Source: an uncultured Anaerovibrio sp.
GTDB lineage: Bacteria > Bacillota > Negativicutes > Selenomonadales > Selenomonadaceae
Direction of reading: 5' to 3'
Length of the DNA: 21,506 nt
Assembly: GCA_934203205.1 (NCBI GenBank)
Contig: CAKPYV010000042.1
Span: forward strand, 1 to 21,506
Shown one piece after another: positions 1 to 7,136 of the stretch; position 1 is the stretch's first letter; every line of letters starts with the position of its first letter. A model generated the notes under the pieces. It saw nothing but the letters and a program-made list of their open reading frames with translations, ran no database searches and was not told where the DNA came from. The position numbers and the translations under genes were made by a program.

Positions 1-45
1 GCTAGGCTTAGCTAGGAGCGGGCAATATGCCAGCGACATATTGCC

Positions 46-79
46 CGGAAAAAGGTGACCGCCGTGTCACTTTTTTCCG
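46..79. terminator. Bidirectional intrinsic terminator-like hairpin
   Basis: A 14-bp stem (46-59 with 66-79, one G-T wobble) encloses a 6-nt loop. A-rich left and T-rich right arms give a U-run in both directions. It could end a rightward gene lying upstream of the window. The neighbouring hairpin 19-47 overlaps it by two bases. Confidence 0.5.
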
Positions 80-322
80 CGACGAGCGATATTTAGTTCA
101 TACTATCTCTGATGTGGCTATTAAGTACAGTAAAGGCAGAATGATTCGACAACAGCCGGAGGGGCATGACACTTTTGCGTCGGGAGACTCCTGCTTTTGC
201 GCAGCAAAAGTGGCCCCGGTGGCACTCTCTATCATTACGGCCTCTGTGAATTGGCTCAGCGACAAGCGGTATCTGTGCGTAAGGATAAATCATCAAGTAG
301 GGCCATTAAGTCGGACAGAGCA

Positions 323-376
323 AAAGTCGTTATGACCGCAGGCTGTATTTCGAGAACCCACTGACATAACGACTTT
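323..376. repeat. Perfect 12-bp inverted repeat
   Basis: AAAGTCGTTATG at 323-334 is exactly complementary to 365-376, with a 30-nt spacer. It is not followed by a good U-run, so it is not an obvious terminator. It may be the end of a small repeat element. Confidence 0.55.
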
Positions 377-456
377 CATTTACAATATTTGAGGAGATAG
401 CTAACTCGGCAAATCAGAATTTATCCTCATTCACTTGCTCAGATTTAGGGCAGAAG

Positions 457-489
457 AAAAACCGCATAAATACCTAAGCATTTATGCGG
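457..489 (-). terminator. Intrinsic terminator of the HAD phosphatase gene
   Basis: A perfect 10-bp stem (462-471 with 480-489, 8-nt loop) is followed on the minus strand by a run of five U (457-461). It sits 77 nt past the stop codon of the phosphatase gene. Confidence 0.8.
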
Positions 490-565
490 CAAAACAAAAC
501 AGATCAATATTTTGAAAGGAAGAAAGATTATACTAGTGAAAGGTAATTATGCGGTTTCACAAAAA

Positions 566-1675
566 TTACTTTCTGAACTTCTGGGAAGAAGCCTTCTTTA
601 CATTCTCGCCATAAATGGTCTTCCAGTCCTTAGCCATAGATATAGCAGTCCAACCATATTTCTCGCTAAGTCCCTTCATCTTGGCAGCCTTCTCAGTGGA
701 GCCCCAATCACGAACACTATCATCACAAAGAACGGAAAGAACGAAGCCCTTATACTTGTCATTAAACTTAGCATAGTTCAGCATGGAAGCATCAGAGCTG
801 GTATTGCCGATACCCATTACAGGACGCTTGCCTATCTCGCGGCAGATGTTAGAAACCTTGGACATCTTGTTATCAGTTGCCTGATAAGCACCACGAACCA
901 TTACGTCTGTTGGCTCAAACTGGAAATACTGTGACCCGGCAAACCCCTGACGCTGAGCAATATTCACACTGTCCGTACCAATAACATGGTCAGGAGCAAT
1001 GGAAGGAATTGCAGTCAATGCATTGCGAACCAGCTGACGGTCAGTACCAGTTACTACATAGAAATTAAAGCCATTGTTCTGGAGATAAGTAATGACCTCA
1101 ACCATAGGCATATAATACGCCTCTGCAAAGGTGCAGTTGGTCAAACCATCCAATGGAGTAGTATTCAGCCAATTAACTACATACTTATCAAACTCCTCTA
1201 GAGTCATCCCCTCAAAGGAATAAGCCTGAGCCATATCCTCGCCTACATCCATATCCTCGGAAAGCTTGCCAATCTTAGCAGCCTTCAACAGCTCCTGAGC
1301 ATAAGCTTTCTCAGTAGCAGTTGGCTTGTAGGTAGGATCCTCAAAGATGCGATGGAAGTACATATACCACTCAGAATAGGTAGGTGCCAACTCCCCATAG
1401 AAGGTACCATCCATATCTGATACTACAATACGATCCTCAACAGGAATGAAGTTAGGGCTTCTAGGATTGGTTACATCCTCAACATAAGCCTTCAACGCTT
1501 TGAAAGACTCAGAGTTCTCATTCCAATACTTAAAATTGGAACCATCAGCCTTAACATTAATTGCCTGAATCTGAGAAACCGGTGCAGCATCTGCAGTAGA
1601 AATATCGGCTCCTACAGCACCAAAGGTCAACCCCAACGCAACCAAAGCTGCACAAATACTTTTCTTCATCTTCAT
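566..1675 (-). CDS. Secreted HAD-superfamily phosphatase
   Basis: A 369-residue protein of the haloacid dehalogenase hydrolase superfamily, expected to hydrolyse a small phosphomonoester outside the cytoplasm. Seen: an N-terminal signal peptide (basic MKMKK, hydrophobic stretch about 6-23, likely cleavage after the ADA near residue 30); HAD motif I DMDGT at 87-91, with D87 as nucleophile and D89 as acid/base; a threonine-bearing motif II in FYVVTGTD; and motif IV GIGNTSSDAS near the C-terminus. The large insertion between motifs I and II (about 120 residues) is a C1-type cap. The layout resembles exported phosphorylcholine/phosphoserine-type HAD phosphatases, but the substrate cannot be read from the sequence. 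The start has an AAAGGGG ribosome binding site. It appears monocistronic, with its own terminator at 457-489 and a structured repeat in its leader. Confidence 0.9.
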   Translation of the reverse strand: MKMKKSICAALVALGLTFGAVGADISTADAAPVSQIQAINVKADGSNFKYWNENSESFKALKAYVEDVTNPRSPNFIPVEDRIVVSDMDGTFYGELAPTYSEWYMYFHRIFEDPTYKPTATEKAYAQELLKAAKIGKLSEDMDVGEDMAQAYSFEGMTLEEFDKYVVNWLNTTPLDGLTNCTFAEAYYMPMVEVITYLQNNGFNFYVVTGTDRQLVRNALTAIPSIAPDHVIGTDSVNIAQRQGFAGSQYFQFEPTDVMVRGAYQATDNKMSKVSNICREIGKRPVMGIGNTSSDASMLNYAKFNDKYKGFVLSVLCDDSVRDWGSTEKAAKMKGLSEKYGWTAISMAKDWKTIYGENVKKASSQKFRK

Positions 1676-1716
1676 CGAAATATACCCCTTTCATAAATCG
1701 ACTTAAAATAATCCCC

Positions 1717-1860
1717 ATAACGAGGTGTCCGATATCCCCCACCTCTATAAGTGGCGGGATATTGTGCTAATGACAAAGTAGAGCTAATATCTACACCCTC
1801 GTCGAAACCCCATGGAAAGAAAATGCAAAGGCATTTTCTTTGAATAAATTAGGGGTTATA
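1717..1860 (-). repeat. 144-bp structured intergenic repeat, copy 1
   Basis: About 89 percent identical to the reverse complement of 16144-16287 (14 substitutions and two 1-nt indels by eye). On the minus strand it folds as: AACCCC/GGGGTT closing a perfect 11-bp hairpin (1816-1826 with 1831-1841); a stem pairing 1793-1802 with 1720-1728; and two inner hairpins. On that strand it ends 41 nt before the start codon of the HAD gene, so it may be its 5' leader. The rest of the 1676-1997 gap contains only small inverted repeats (1858-1865/1874-1881 and 1886-1893/1924-1931) and no gene. Confidence 0.8.
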
Positions 1861-1997
1861 AAGCTCTCCCTAAAGCTTTATTCAGCGCTTACAATTAGTA
1901 TTATCACATATTATTAATCTTTATGTAAGCGGAAATATTCTGATTTTTTGTCAGAAATTTTCCTACAGGACCTTTGTAGCAGAAAAATGTTTTACTA

Positions 1998-2639
1998 TTA
2001 TTTTTCCAATAAGTTGTGCTTCAAGGCATAATCCACCAGCTCATGCTTCTGGGTAAAGCCCAGCTTCTGCATAAGTCTTGTCTTATAGGTAGAAACAGTT
2101 TTAATAGAGATATACAGCTTTTCGGCAATAACGGACAGAGAATAACCATGAGCCAGCAAAGCCAGAACTTCCTTTTCCCGCTTGGACAACTCAACATCCT
2201 CCTCATTTTTGCTAATAAAGCTATCCAACAGCACATGAGCCTCTTTCTCCCCTAAATATCTTTCTCCAGAGGACACAGTGCGAATAGCTCGAAACAGCTC
2301 TCCATCCACCGAATCCTTGCAAAGATACCCATCTGCTCCCAACAGCATAACCTCACGAATATATTGCTGTTCGCTATACATGGTTAGAATCAAAACCTTG
2401 ACAGGATATTTATTTTTTCGTATCTCTTTAAGACATTCCATGCCTCCCATCCCCGGCATGGACAAATCCAGCAGCACCAAATCTATATCCGTTTTACCTG
2501 CCAAAATCTGCAAAGCCTCTTTTCCATCAGAAGCCTCCGCTGCCACATTGAAACCCTCCTGAGTTTTCAGCAGCAGCTTCATACCAGTTCTCAATACGCG
2601 ATGATCATCCACCAACAAGATATTTAAGCTTTTACACAT
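1998..2639 (-). CDS. NarL/FixJ-family response regulator
   Basis: Transcriptional response regulator of 213 residues. The receiver domain spans about 5-120, with acidic pair D11-D12, phosphoacceptor D58 (LVLLDLSMPG), the conserved T in VLILTMYS, and K in YLCKDS. The LuxR-type helix-turn-helix spans about 147-207 (LSKREKEVLALLAHGYS...ISIKTVSTYKTRLMQKL). I chose the ATG at 2639 because a GAGGGGG ribosome binding site lies just upstream; two earlier in-frame ATGs would place that site inside the gene. The first 8 nt overlap the end of the kinase gene, indicating translational coupling. It is the output of the kinase encoded directly upstream; target genes are not visible here. Confidence 0.93.
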   Translation of the reverse strand: MCKSLNILLVDDHRVLRTGMKLLLKTQEGFNVAAEASDGKEALQILAGKTDIDLVLLDLSMPGMGGMECLKEIRKNKYPVKVLILTMYSEQQYIREVMLLGADGYLCKDSVDGELFRAIRTVSSGERYLGEKEAHVLLDSFISKNEEDVELSKREKEVLALLAHGYSLSVIAEKLYISIKTVSTYKTRLMQKLGFTQKHELVDYALKHNLLEK

Positions 2640-4065
2640 TGTCAAAATCATCCCCCTCATCTATTGGCAATAACATGGTAATTTTGGTTCCCTTGCCTGG
2701 AGCAGTCTCCAAAAGAAAGGCTCCCTGCAGCAACTCAATCCGCTCCCGCATACTTACCAACCCCAAATGCCTGTTTAATCTAGCCTTTTCCGCTGTTTCC
2801 CTATCAAAACCTATGCCATTATCTGCCACAGTCAAAATGACACTTTCCTTCCCTATGCGCAGAAAAATATCCACCTTAGTGGCTTCTGCATATTTCAGCA
2901 CATTGGCTACCGATTCCTGGACGGTGCGATAACACATCAGATTCACTGGCTTGGATAAACGATTGAAATCCCCCTGAAATTTCCAGCTAAAATCAATATC
3001 CCTATGCATTCTACAAATAGGCTCCAAATATTTCTCTATGGCAGCCCTTAACCCCAAATCCTCCAACAGAGGAGGATGTAAATCCACAGCCAAACGCCTA
3101 ATCCCCTCCAAGGTAGTAGAAGTCAGCTCCCGGATTTCAAACAGCATTTCCCGCTGCTCATCTGTAGTCAGCCTGTCATGAAGCACCCGCAAATAAGTAA
3201 GAATGGAAGCCATAGATTGGCTGCTTTCATCGTGAAGCTCTCTGGATATACGCCGCTGTTCGTCCTCTCTGGCGGTAAAAAGCTGTTCAATAAGCCAGCG
3301 TCGATTTTGTTCCTTGAGCTGTAAATCCTCCAACAGGCGATTGTTTTTATCGACAACACTACGCAGACCTGTAGACATTTTATTAAAAGTGCTAGCCAAG
3401 CGGCCTATTTCATCCTTGCTTTCCACCGGCACCTGAATACCATAATTTCCCTTGTCCATCTGCTTTACAGCAAAGGACAATCTTGCCACTGGCCGCAAAA
3501 ACTCATGGGCATATCTGGTAGTAATAGTGGCTGCCACAGCACAGACCAGAACTACCATCAGCACCACCGCCAGAAAACGCTCCTGTATACTGGAAAGCAT
3601 GTATTTCTCTGTCAGTCCCAGACGGATATAGCCAATATAGCCATCATCAATAGGCACCATAATCTCTTTAATGGTTCCCTCATTACTGCTGAAACTCATC
3701 AGGTCTATATCCTCTTCCCCATCAGGAACCCTGTGTACAGGCAAGCCCATAGGCAGCCCATCAGTAAAAGTCGAGGCCATCAAGCTGCCATCAGAATGAG
3801 TTACCATAATGTAGCGAATCTGTTTATTACCCTCCATAGTTTTGCTCATGCGCTCATGAATGGAAAACTGATTGTCTACCAGAATATCGTTGCTGACAGC
3901 AGCAGCCAAATAAGTACCAATCTCTCTGCCTGTGCTAATCAAACTGGTTTCCAAGGTGGACATGACCATGCGAAGCATCATGCCTCCTATCAGCAGACAA
4001 CACAGGAAAATACTGCCTACAATCAGCACATTAAATTTATAATATATTCCCTGCTCCTTCTTCAT
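2632..4065 (-). CDS. NarX-type membrane sensor histidine kinase (HAMP, HisKA_3)
   Basis: A 477-residue sensor kinase. Order: transmembrane helix about 12-34; extracytoplasmic sensor domain about 36-160; second helix about 163-182; HAMP linker about 183-240; HisKA_3 dimerisation and phosphoacceptor segment with H278 (RRISRELHDESSQ); and HATPase_c with N388 (QESVANVLKYA), DNGIGFD at 415-421 and a GKGT lid near 457-460. HisKA_3 kinases pair with NarL/FixJ regulators, exactly as found next door. The gene starts 1 nt after the stop of the PhnD-like lipoprotein gene, with GGGGGTG as ribosome binding site, so the three genes form one tight operon. The external domain is short and not a recognised ligand-binding fold, consistent with it reading the state of the lipoprotein. 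Confidence 0.93.
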   Translation of the reverse strand: MKKEQGIYYKFNVLIVGSIFLCCLLIGGMMLRMVMSTLETSLISTGREIGTYLAAAVSNDILVDNQFSIHERMSKTMEGNKQIRYIMVTHSDGSLMASTFTDGLPMGLPVHRVPDGEEDIDLMSFSSNEGTIKEIMVPIDDGYIGYIRLGLTEKYMLSSIQERFLAVVLMVVLVCAVAATITTRYAHEFLRPVARLSFAVKQMDKGNYGIQVPVESKDEIGRLASTFNKMSTGLRSVVDKNNRLLEDLQLKEQNRRWLIEQLFTAREDEQRRISRELHDESSQSMASILTYLRVLHDRLTTDEQREMLFEIRELTSTTLEGIRRLAVDLHPPLLEDLGLRAAIEKYLEPICRMHRDIDFSWKFQGDFNRLSKPVNLMCYRTVQESVANVLKYAEATKVDIFLRIGKESVILTVADNGIGFDRETAEKARLNRHLGLVSMRERIELLQGAFLLETAPGKGTKITMLLPIDEGDDFDNV

Positions 4066-4066
4066 G

Positions 4067-4996
4067 CTACACCCCCGGCAATCTTTCCTTCTGCTGATAT
4101 TTTCGCTTTAGCTCATCATAAGCATCAGGGATTGGCTCCACAAATTTGTCAATAATGGCCTGATGCATAACTTCTGTCAAATTGGAATCTTCATCCATAT
4201 GCAGGAAAATTGTCTTTAGCTTCTCCTTATCTTCCTGAGGCAAATCCTGACGCATTACCACAGGGCCTGTAGGTGTAGGCGGCATAATATTAATTATCCT
4301 GATTTTTTTATCTATATCAGGATCTGTTTTTTTGGCAAAATAATAAATTTGACTATCTATACCTGCTCCATCTGCCAGCTTGTTAATCACCGCCCAAATG
4401 GATTTGTCATGGTTATAGGTATAAAAACATTTGTGGAAAAACTGGGCCGATGTAGTACCAAAATCGTCCCACAACATATAATCAATAGCCAATCTCCCCG
4501 AATAACTTAGCGGATCTGTAAAAGCAAATGTCTTATTGCGAAGCTGACTGACACTATCAATATCACTATCTGCCCTAACAATAATATAAGCCTGATAAAA
4601 TACAGTATCATCAGTCTGCACCATTGCCAACAACTCCAAGGGTATCATCCCGTTGTAGGATGTATAGGCCCCAGTGGAGATAAATGCTATATCCGCCTCT
4701 CCTGCACCCAGCAGCATATTTAATTCCTCATAGGTTTTTCGCTGAATCAACACCGCTGGACGTCCCATTTGCTGAGAAATATACCGTACCATAGCTTGAT
4801 AAGACTTACGGGTTTCTATAGGAGAAATTACGGACGCAAAGGCTATCCGCAAGGGCTTTTGCTCCAAAGCACCTATTCCCTGATTTATCACCCGGCTGTC
4901 CTGAGATTTTGCAAAATCAATGTTCCCCTCCATTGTCTCGCATCCTGTACACAGTATACATATTAGCAATAAAGCTAGCCGTAAAAATTTAGCCAA
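4067..4996 (-). CDS. PhnD-like substrate-binding lipoprotein of a sensory operon
   Basis: A 309-residue extracytoplasmic solute-binding protein of the phosphate/phosphonate (PhnD) family. Seen: a lipoprotein signal peptide ending in CTGC, with C19 as the lipidated residue (the -3 position is C rather than the usual L); then the family pattern LRIAFASVISPIETRKSYQAM, ...GEADIAFISTGAY, and RNKTFAFTDPLSYSGRLAIDYML. The start codon is TTG with an AGGGGGAGAGGG ribosome binding stretch; no ATG is available near it. No permease or ATPase gene adjoins it. It is instead fused into an operon with a histidine kinase and a response regulator, so it probably presents a ligand to the kinase rather than to a transporter. 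PhnD-type domains play that role in TtrS (tetrathionate, fused to the kinase) and HptA (hexose phosphate sensing). The ligand here is unknown. Confidence 0.88.
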   Translation of the reverse strand: MAKFLRLALLLICILCTGCETMEGNIDFAKSQDSRVINQGIGALEQKPLRIAFASVISPIETRKSYQAMVRYISQQMGRPAVLIQRKTYEELNMLLGAGEADIAFISTGAYTSYNGMIPLELLAMVQTDDTVFYQAYIIVRADSDIDSVSQLRNKTFAFTDPLSYSGRLAIDYMLWDDFGTTSAQFFHKCFYTYNHDKSIWAVINKLADGAGIDSQIYYFAKKTDPDIDKKIRIINIMPPTPTGPVVMRQDLPQEDKEKLKTIFLHMDEDSNLTEVMHQAIIDKFVEPIPDAYDELKRKYQQKERLPGV

Positions 4997-5030
4997 ACCC
5001 TCTCCCCCTTAACAGTAGTTTGTCTATATA

Positions 5031-5084
5031 CAAAAAAGCCGCCACTTCATCGTATAAGTCTATTATACAACAAAGTAGCAGCTT
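5031..5084 (-). terminator. Intrinsic terminator after pyrG
   Basis: A 12-bp stem (5073-5084 with 5036-5047, two G-T wobbles on the RNA strand) encloses a smaller GTATAA/TTATAC hairpin and is followed by a run of six U (5032-5037). It closes the housekeeping operon 16 nt past the pyrG stop and separates it from the sensory operon. Confidence 0.85.
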
Positions 5085-5099
5085 TGAAAGTACCAAAAA

Positions 5100-6704
5100 T
5101 TACTTTACGTTAAGAGCAGCAGTTACGAAGTCCTTAAACAGTGGATGTGGATGATTAGGACGGGACTTCAGCTCTGGATGGAACTGGGAAGCCACGAACC
5201 AAGGATGATCCTTTACCTCCACAATCTCTACCAGACTGTCATCAGGCAGGGTACCAGCAATAACCATGCCAGCCTCAGAAAGCTGCTGACGGAAGTCATT
5301 GTTAAACTCGTAACGATGACGATGACGCTCGCTAATCTCCTCAGAGCCATAAGCTGCATAGGTATTGGTATCCTTCTGAACCTTGCAAGGATATGCACCA
5401 AGACGCATGGTGCCGCCCTTCTTATCTACATCTACCTGAGAAGCCATCAGGTCAATAACTGGATGGTCAGTCTCGGAATTAAACTCAGTGCTGTGAGCAT
5501 CAGTCATGCCGCATACGTGGCGGGCAAATTCAATAACTGCACACTGCATACCAAGGCACAGGCCCAGGAATGGAATCTTGTGCTCACGAGCATACTGAAT
5601 AGCCTTAATCTTACCCTCAACACCACGATCACCAAAGCCGCCAGGTACCAGAATACCCTTGCAGCCTGCAAATTCCTCATCCAAATCCAAAGCAGAATTT
5701 TCAATCTCCTCGGAATTTACCCAGTGAATCTTGACAGCGGCATCATTGGCAATACCTGCATGGTGGAGAGCCTCAGTTACAGAAATATAAGCATCTGGCA
5801 GCTCTACATACTTACCAACTACAGCCACCTTTACCTTCTTCTGAGGATTCTTAATCTTGTTAACCATCTGAGCCCAGTCCTCCATATTTACAGGACTATA
5901 ATCCATACCCAGCTTCTCCAGAACAATGCGATCCAGACCTTCCTCCTGCATCATCAGAGGAACCTCATAAATGGTATCAGCAGTCAGATTCTCAATAACA
6001 GCCTTTTCCTCTACATCGCAGAACAAAGCCAGCTTCTGCTTCATATCCTTGGTCAAAGGCTTCTCAGCACGGCATACCAGAATATCTGGCTGGATACCAA
6101 TGCCCCGCAGCTCCTTTACACTGTGCTGGGTTGGCTTGGTCTTCAGCTCACCAGCTGCAGAAATATAAGGAACCAGTGTAACATGGATATAAAGCACATC
6201 GTTACGGCCAACTTCCTTCTTGACCTGGCGAATAGCTTCCATAAATGGCAGAGATTCAATATCGCCTACAGTACCGCCGATTTCGGTAATAACTACATCT
6301 GCACCATCGCTGGCAGCCACATCATAAACTCGCTGCTTAATCTCATTGGTGATATGAGGAATAACCTGTACAGTCTTGCCCAGATAATCACCACGGCGCT
6401 CCTTGTTAAGAACATTCCAGTAAACCTTACCAGTGGTAATATTGGAGCCCTTGGTCAGGTTAATATCAATGAAACGCTCATAATGGCCCAAATCCAAATC
6501 AGTCTCAGCACCATCATCAGTAACGAAAACCTCGCCATGCTGATAAGGGCTCATAGTACCTGGATCAATATTAATATATGGATCAAACTTCTGAATAGTA
6601 ACCTTAATGCCACGATTCTTTAACAGGCGTCCCAGAGAAGCTGCTGTAATGCCCTTGCCCAAGGAAGAAACCACACCGCCAGTAACGAAAATATACTTTG
6701 CCAT
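5100..6704 (-). CDS. pyrG: CTP synthase
   Basis: Cytosolic enzyme that converts UTP, ATP and glutamine to CTP, the last step of de novo pyrimidine nucleotide synthesis. At 534 residues it has the usual full length. The N-terminal synthetase domain begins KYIFVTGGVVSSLGKGI (P-loop type nucleotide site) and contains KFDPYINIDPGTMSPYQHGEVFVTDDG. The C-terminal class I glutaminase domain shows PGGFGDRG, the nucleophile cysteine in GLCLGMQC (near residue 380), and a C-terminal FHPE motif with catalytic His and Glu. An AGGAGG ribosome binding site precedes the ATG. The gene is last in the DUF1934-argS-rpoE-pyrG operon, 39 nt after rpoE. I saw no obvious pyrG-type 5' reiterative G-tract attenuator. 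Confidence 0.98.
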   Translation of the reverse strand: MAKYIFVTGGVVSSLGKGITAASLGRLLKNRGIKVTIQKFDPYINIDPGTMSPYQHGEVFVTDDGAETDLDLGHYERFIDINLTKGSNITTGKVYWNVLNKERRGDYLGKTVQVIPHITNEIKQRVYDVAASDGADVVITEIGGTVGDIESLPFMEAIRQVKKEVGRNDVLYIHVTLVPYISAAGELKTKPTQHSVKELRGIGIQPDILVCRAEKPLTKDMKQKLALFCDVEEKAVIENLTADTIYEVPLMMQEEGLDRIVLEKLGMDYSPVNMEDWAQMVNKIKNPQKKVKVAVVGKYVELPDAYISVTEALHHAGIANDAAVKIHWVNSEEIENSALDLDEEFAGCKGILVPGGFGDRGVEGKIKAIQYAREHKIPFLGLCLGMQCAVIEFARHVCGMTDAHSTEFNSETDHPVIDLMASQVDVDKKGGTMRLGAYPCKVQKDTNTYAAYGSEEISERHRHRYEFNNDFRQQLSEAGMVIAGTLPDDSLVEIVEVKDHPWFVASQFHPELKSRPNHPHPLFKDFVTAALNVK

Positions 6705-6743
6705 ATTCTGCCTCCTGCTTTAACTGTCTATAATCAATCTCTA

Positions 6744-7079
6744 TTAATTGTCTTCCTGAATGCCCTCAAAAAGCTTTTCCTCACGCTGACGAGCAGTCTT
6801 AGCCCTGTTGGTAGACGCAGAGCGGGCACCACGGGAGGAACGCTTTGTCTCTGGAGGATTCCACTCAGTCAACCCCCATCTGCCATCACCAGCATAATGG
6901 AAACGGCTATCCATATTTATCTGGGTGTAAACCTCAGAAATAGCCTCTGCCAAAGCCTGAATATTCTTCTGGCGCTTCTCCAGCACCTCCATAATCAGAT
7001 CCTTGTAATACATAGGAACCTTGCTTTCGTGCAGAATATAAGCTGCAACCTCTACATCAGAGCTTTTCAAAAAATCCAC
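6744..7079 (-). CDS. rpoE: RNA polymerase delta subunit, short form with basic tail
   Basis: Delta subunit of RNA polymerase, known from Firmicutes to affect promoter selectivity and recycling. The N-terminal HARE-HTH fold is recognisable (VEVAAYILHESKVPMYYKDLIMEVL...RFHYAGDGRWGLTEW, about residues 9-73). I favour the GTG start at 7079 (111 residues): GAGAGGAG lies 8 nt before it, while the ATG at 7103 has no ribosome binding site and would contain this one. After residue 75 the protein does not carry the long Asp/Glu-rich tail of Bacillus delta. It has a Ser/Arg/Lys-rich segment (KRSSRGARSASTNRAKTARQR) and only a short acidic end. Its position next to pyrG is the classic Firmicutes arrangement. 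Confidence 0.9.
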   Translation of the reverse strand: MDFLKSSDVEVAAYILHESKVPMYYKDLIMEVLEKRQKNIQALAEAISEVYTQINMDSRFHYAGDGRWGLTEWNPPETKRSSRGARSASTNRAKTARQREEKLFEGIQEDN

Positions 7080-7136
7080 TTGTAAATCTCCTCTCAAAGC
7101 CATATAAAATCACATTACATCTATGCTATTTCTATT

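Larger units (their letters stand above)
1..400. other. Gene-free structured region with several inverted repeats
   Basis: I see no convincing gene here. The stretch contains an 11-bp inverted repeat at 19-29/37-47, a terminator-like hairpin at 46-79, a 9-bp repeat at 170-178/204-212, and a perfect 12-bp repeat at 323-334/365-376. The only open frames lack a ribosome binding site and read like chance translations of repeats. The density of palindromes suggests a dispersed intergenic repeat, a decayed mobile element or a non-coding RNA. It matches none of tmRNA, RNase P RNA or SRP RNA as far as I can recognise their signature segments. Confidence 0.5.

Noticed and set aside
27..335. 102-codon plus-strand open frame at the left edge
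   Set aside because: No ribosome binding site, composition unlike a protein, and it runs across several inverted repeats including a terminator-like hairpin.
512..934. 140-codon plus-strand frame
   Set aside because: Antisense shadow of the well-supported HAD phosphatase gene.
5145..6623. 492-codon plus-strand frame
   Set aside because: Lies entirely antisense to pyrG; its length comes from the codon bias of that gene, and it has no recognisable domain.
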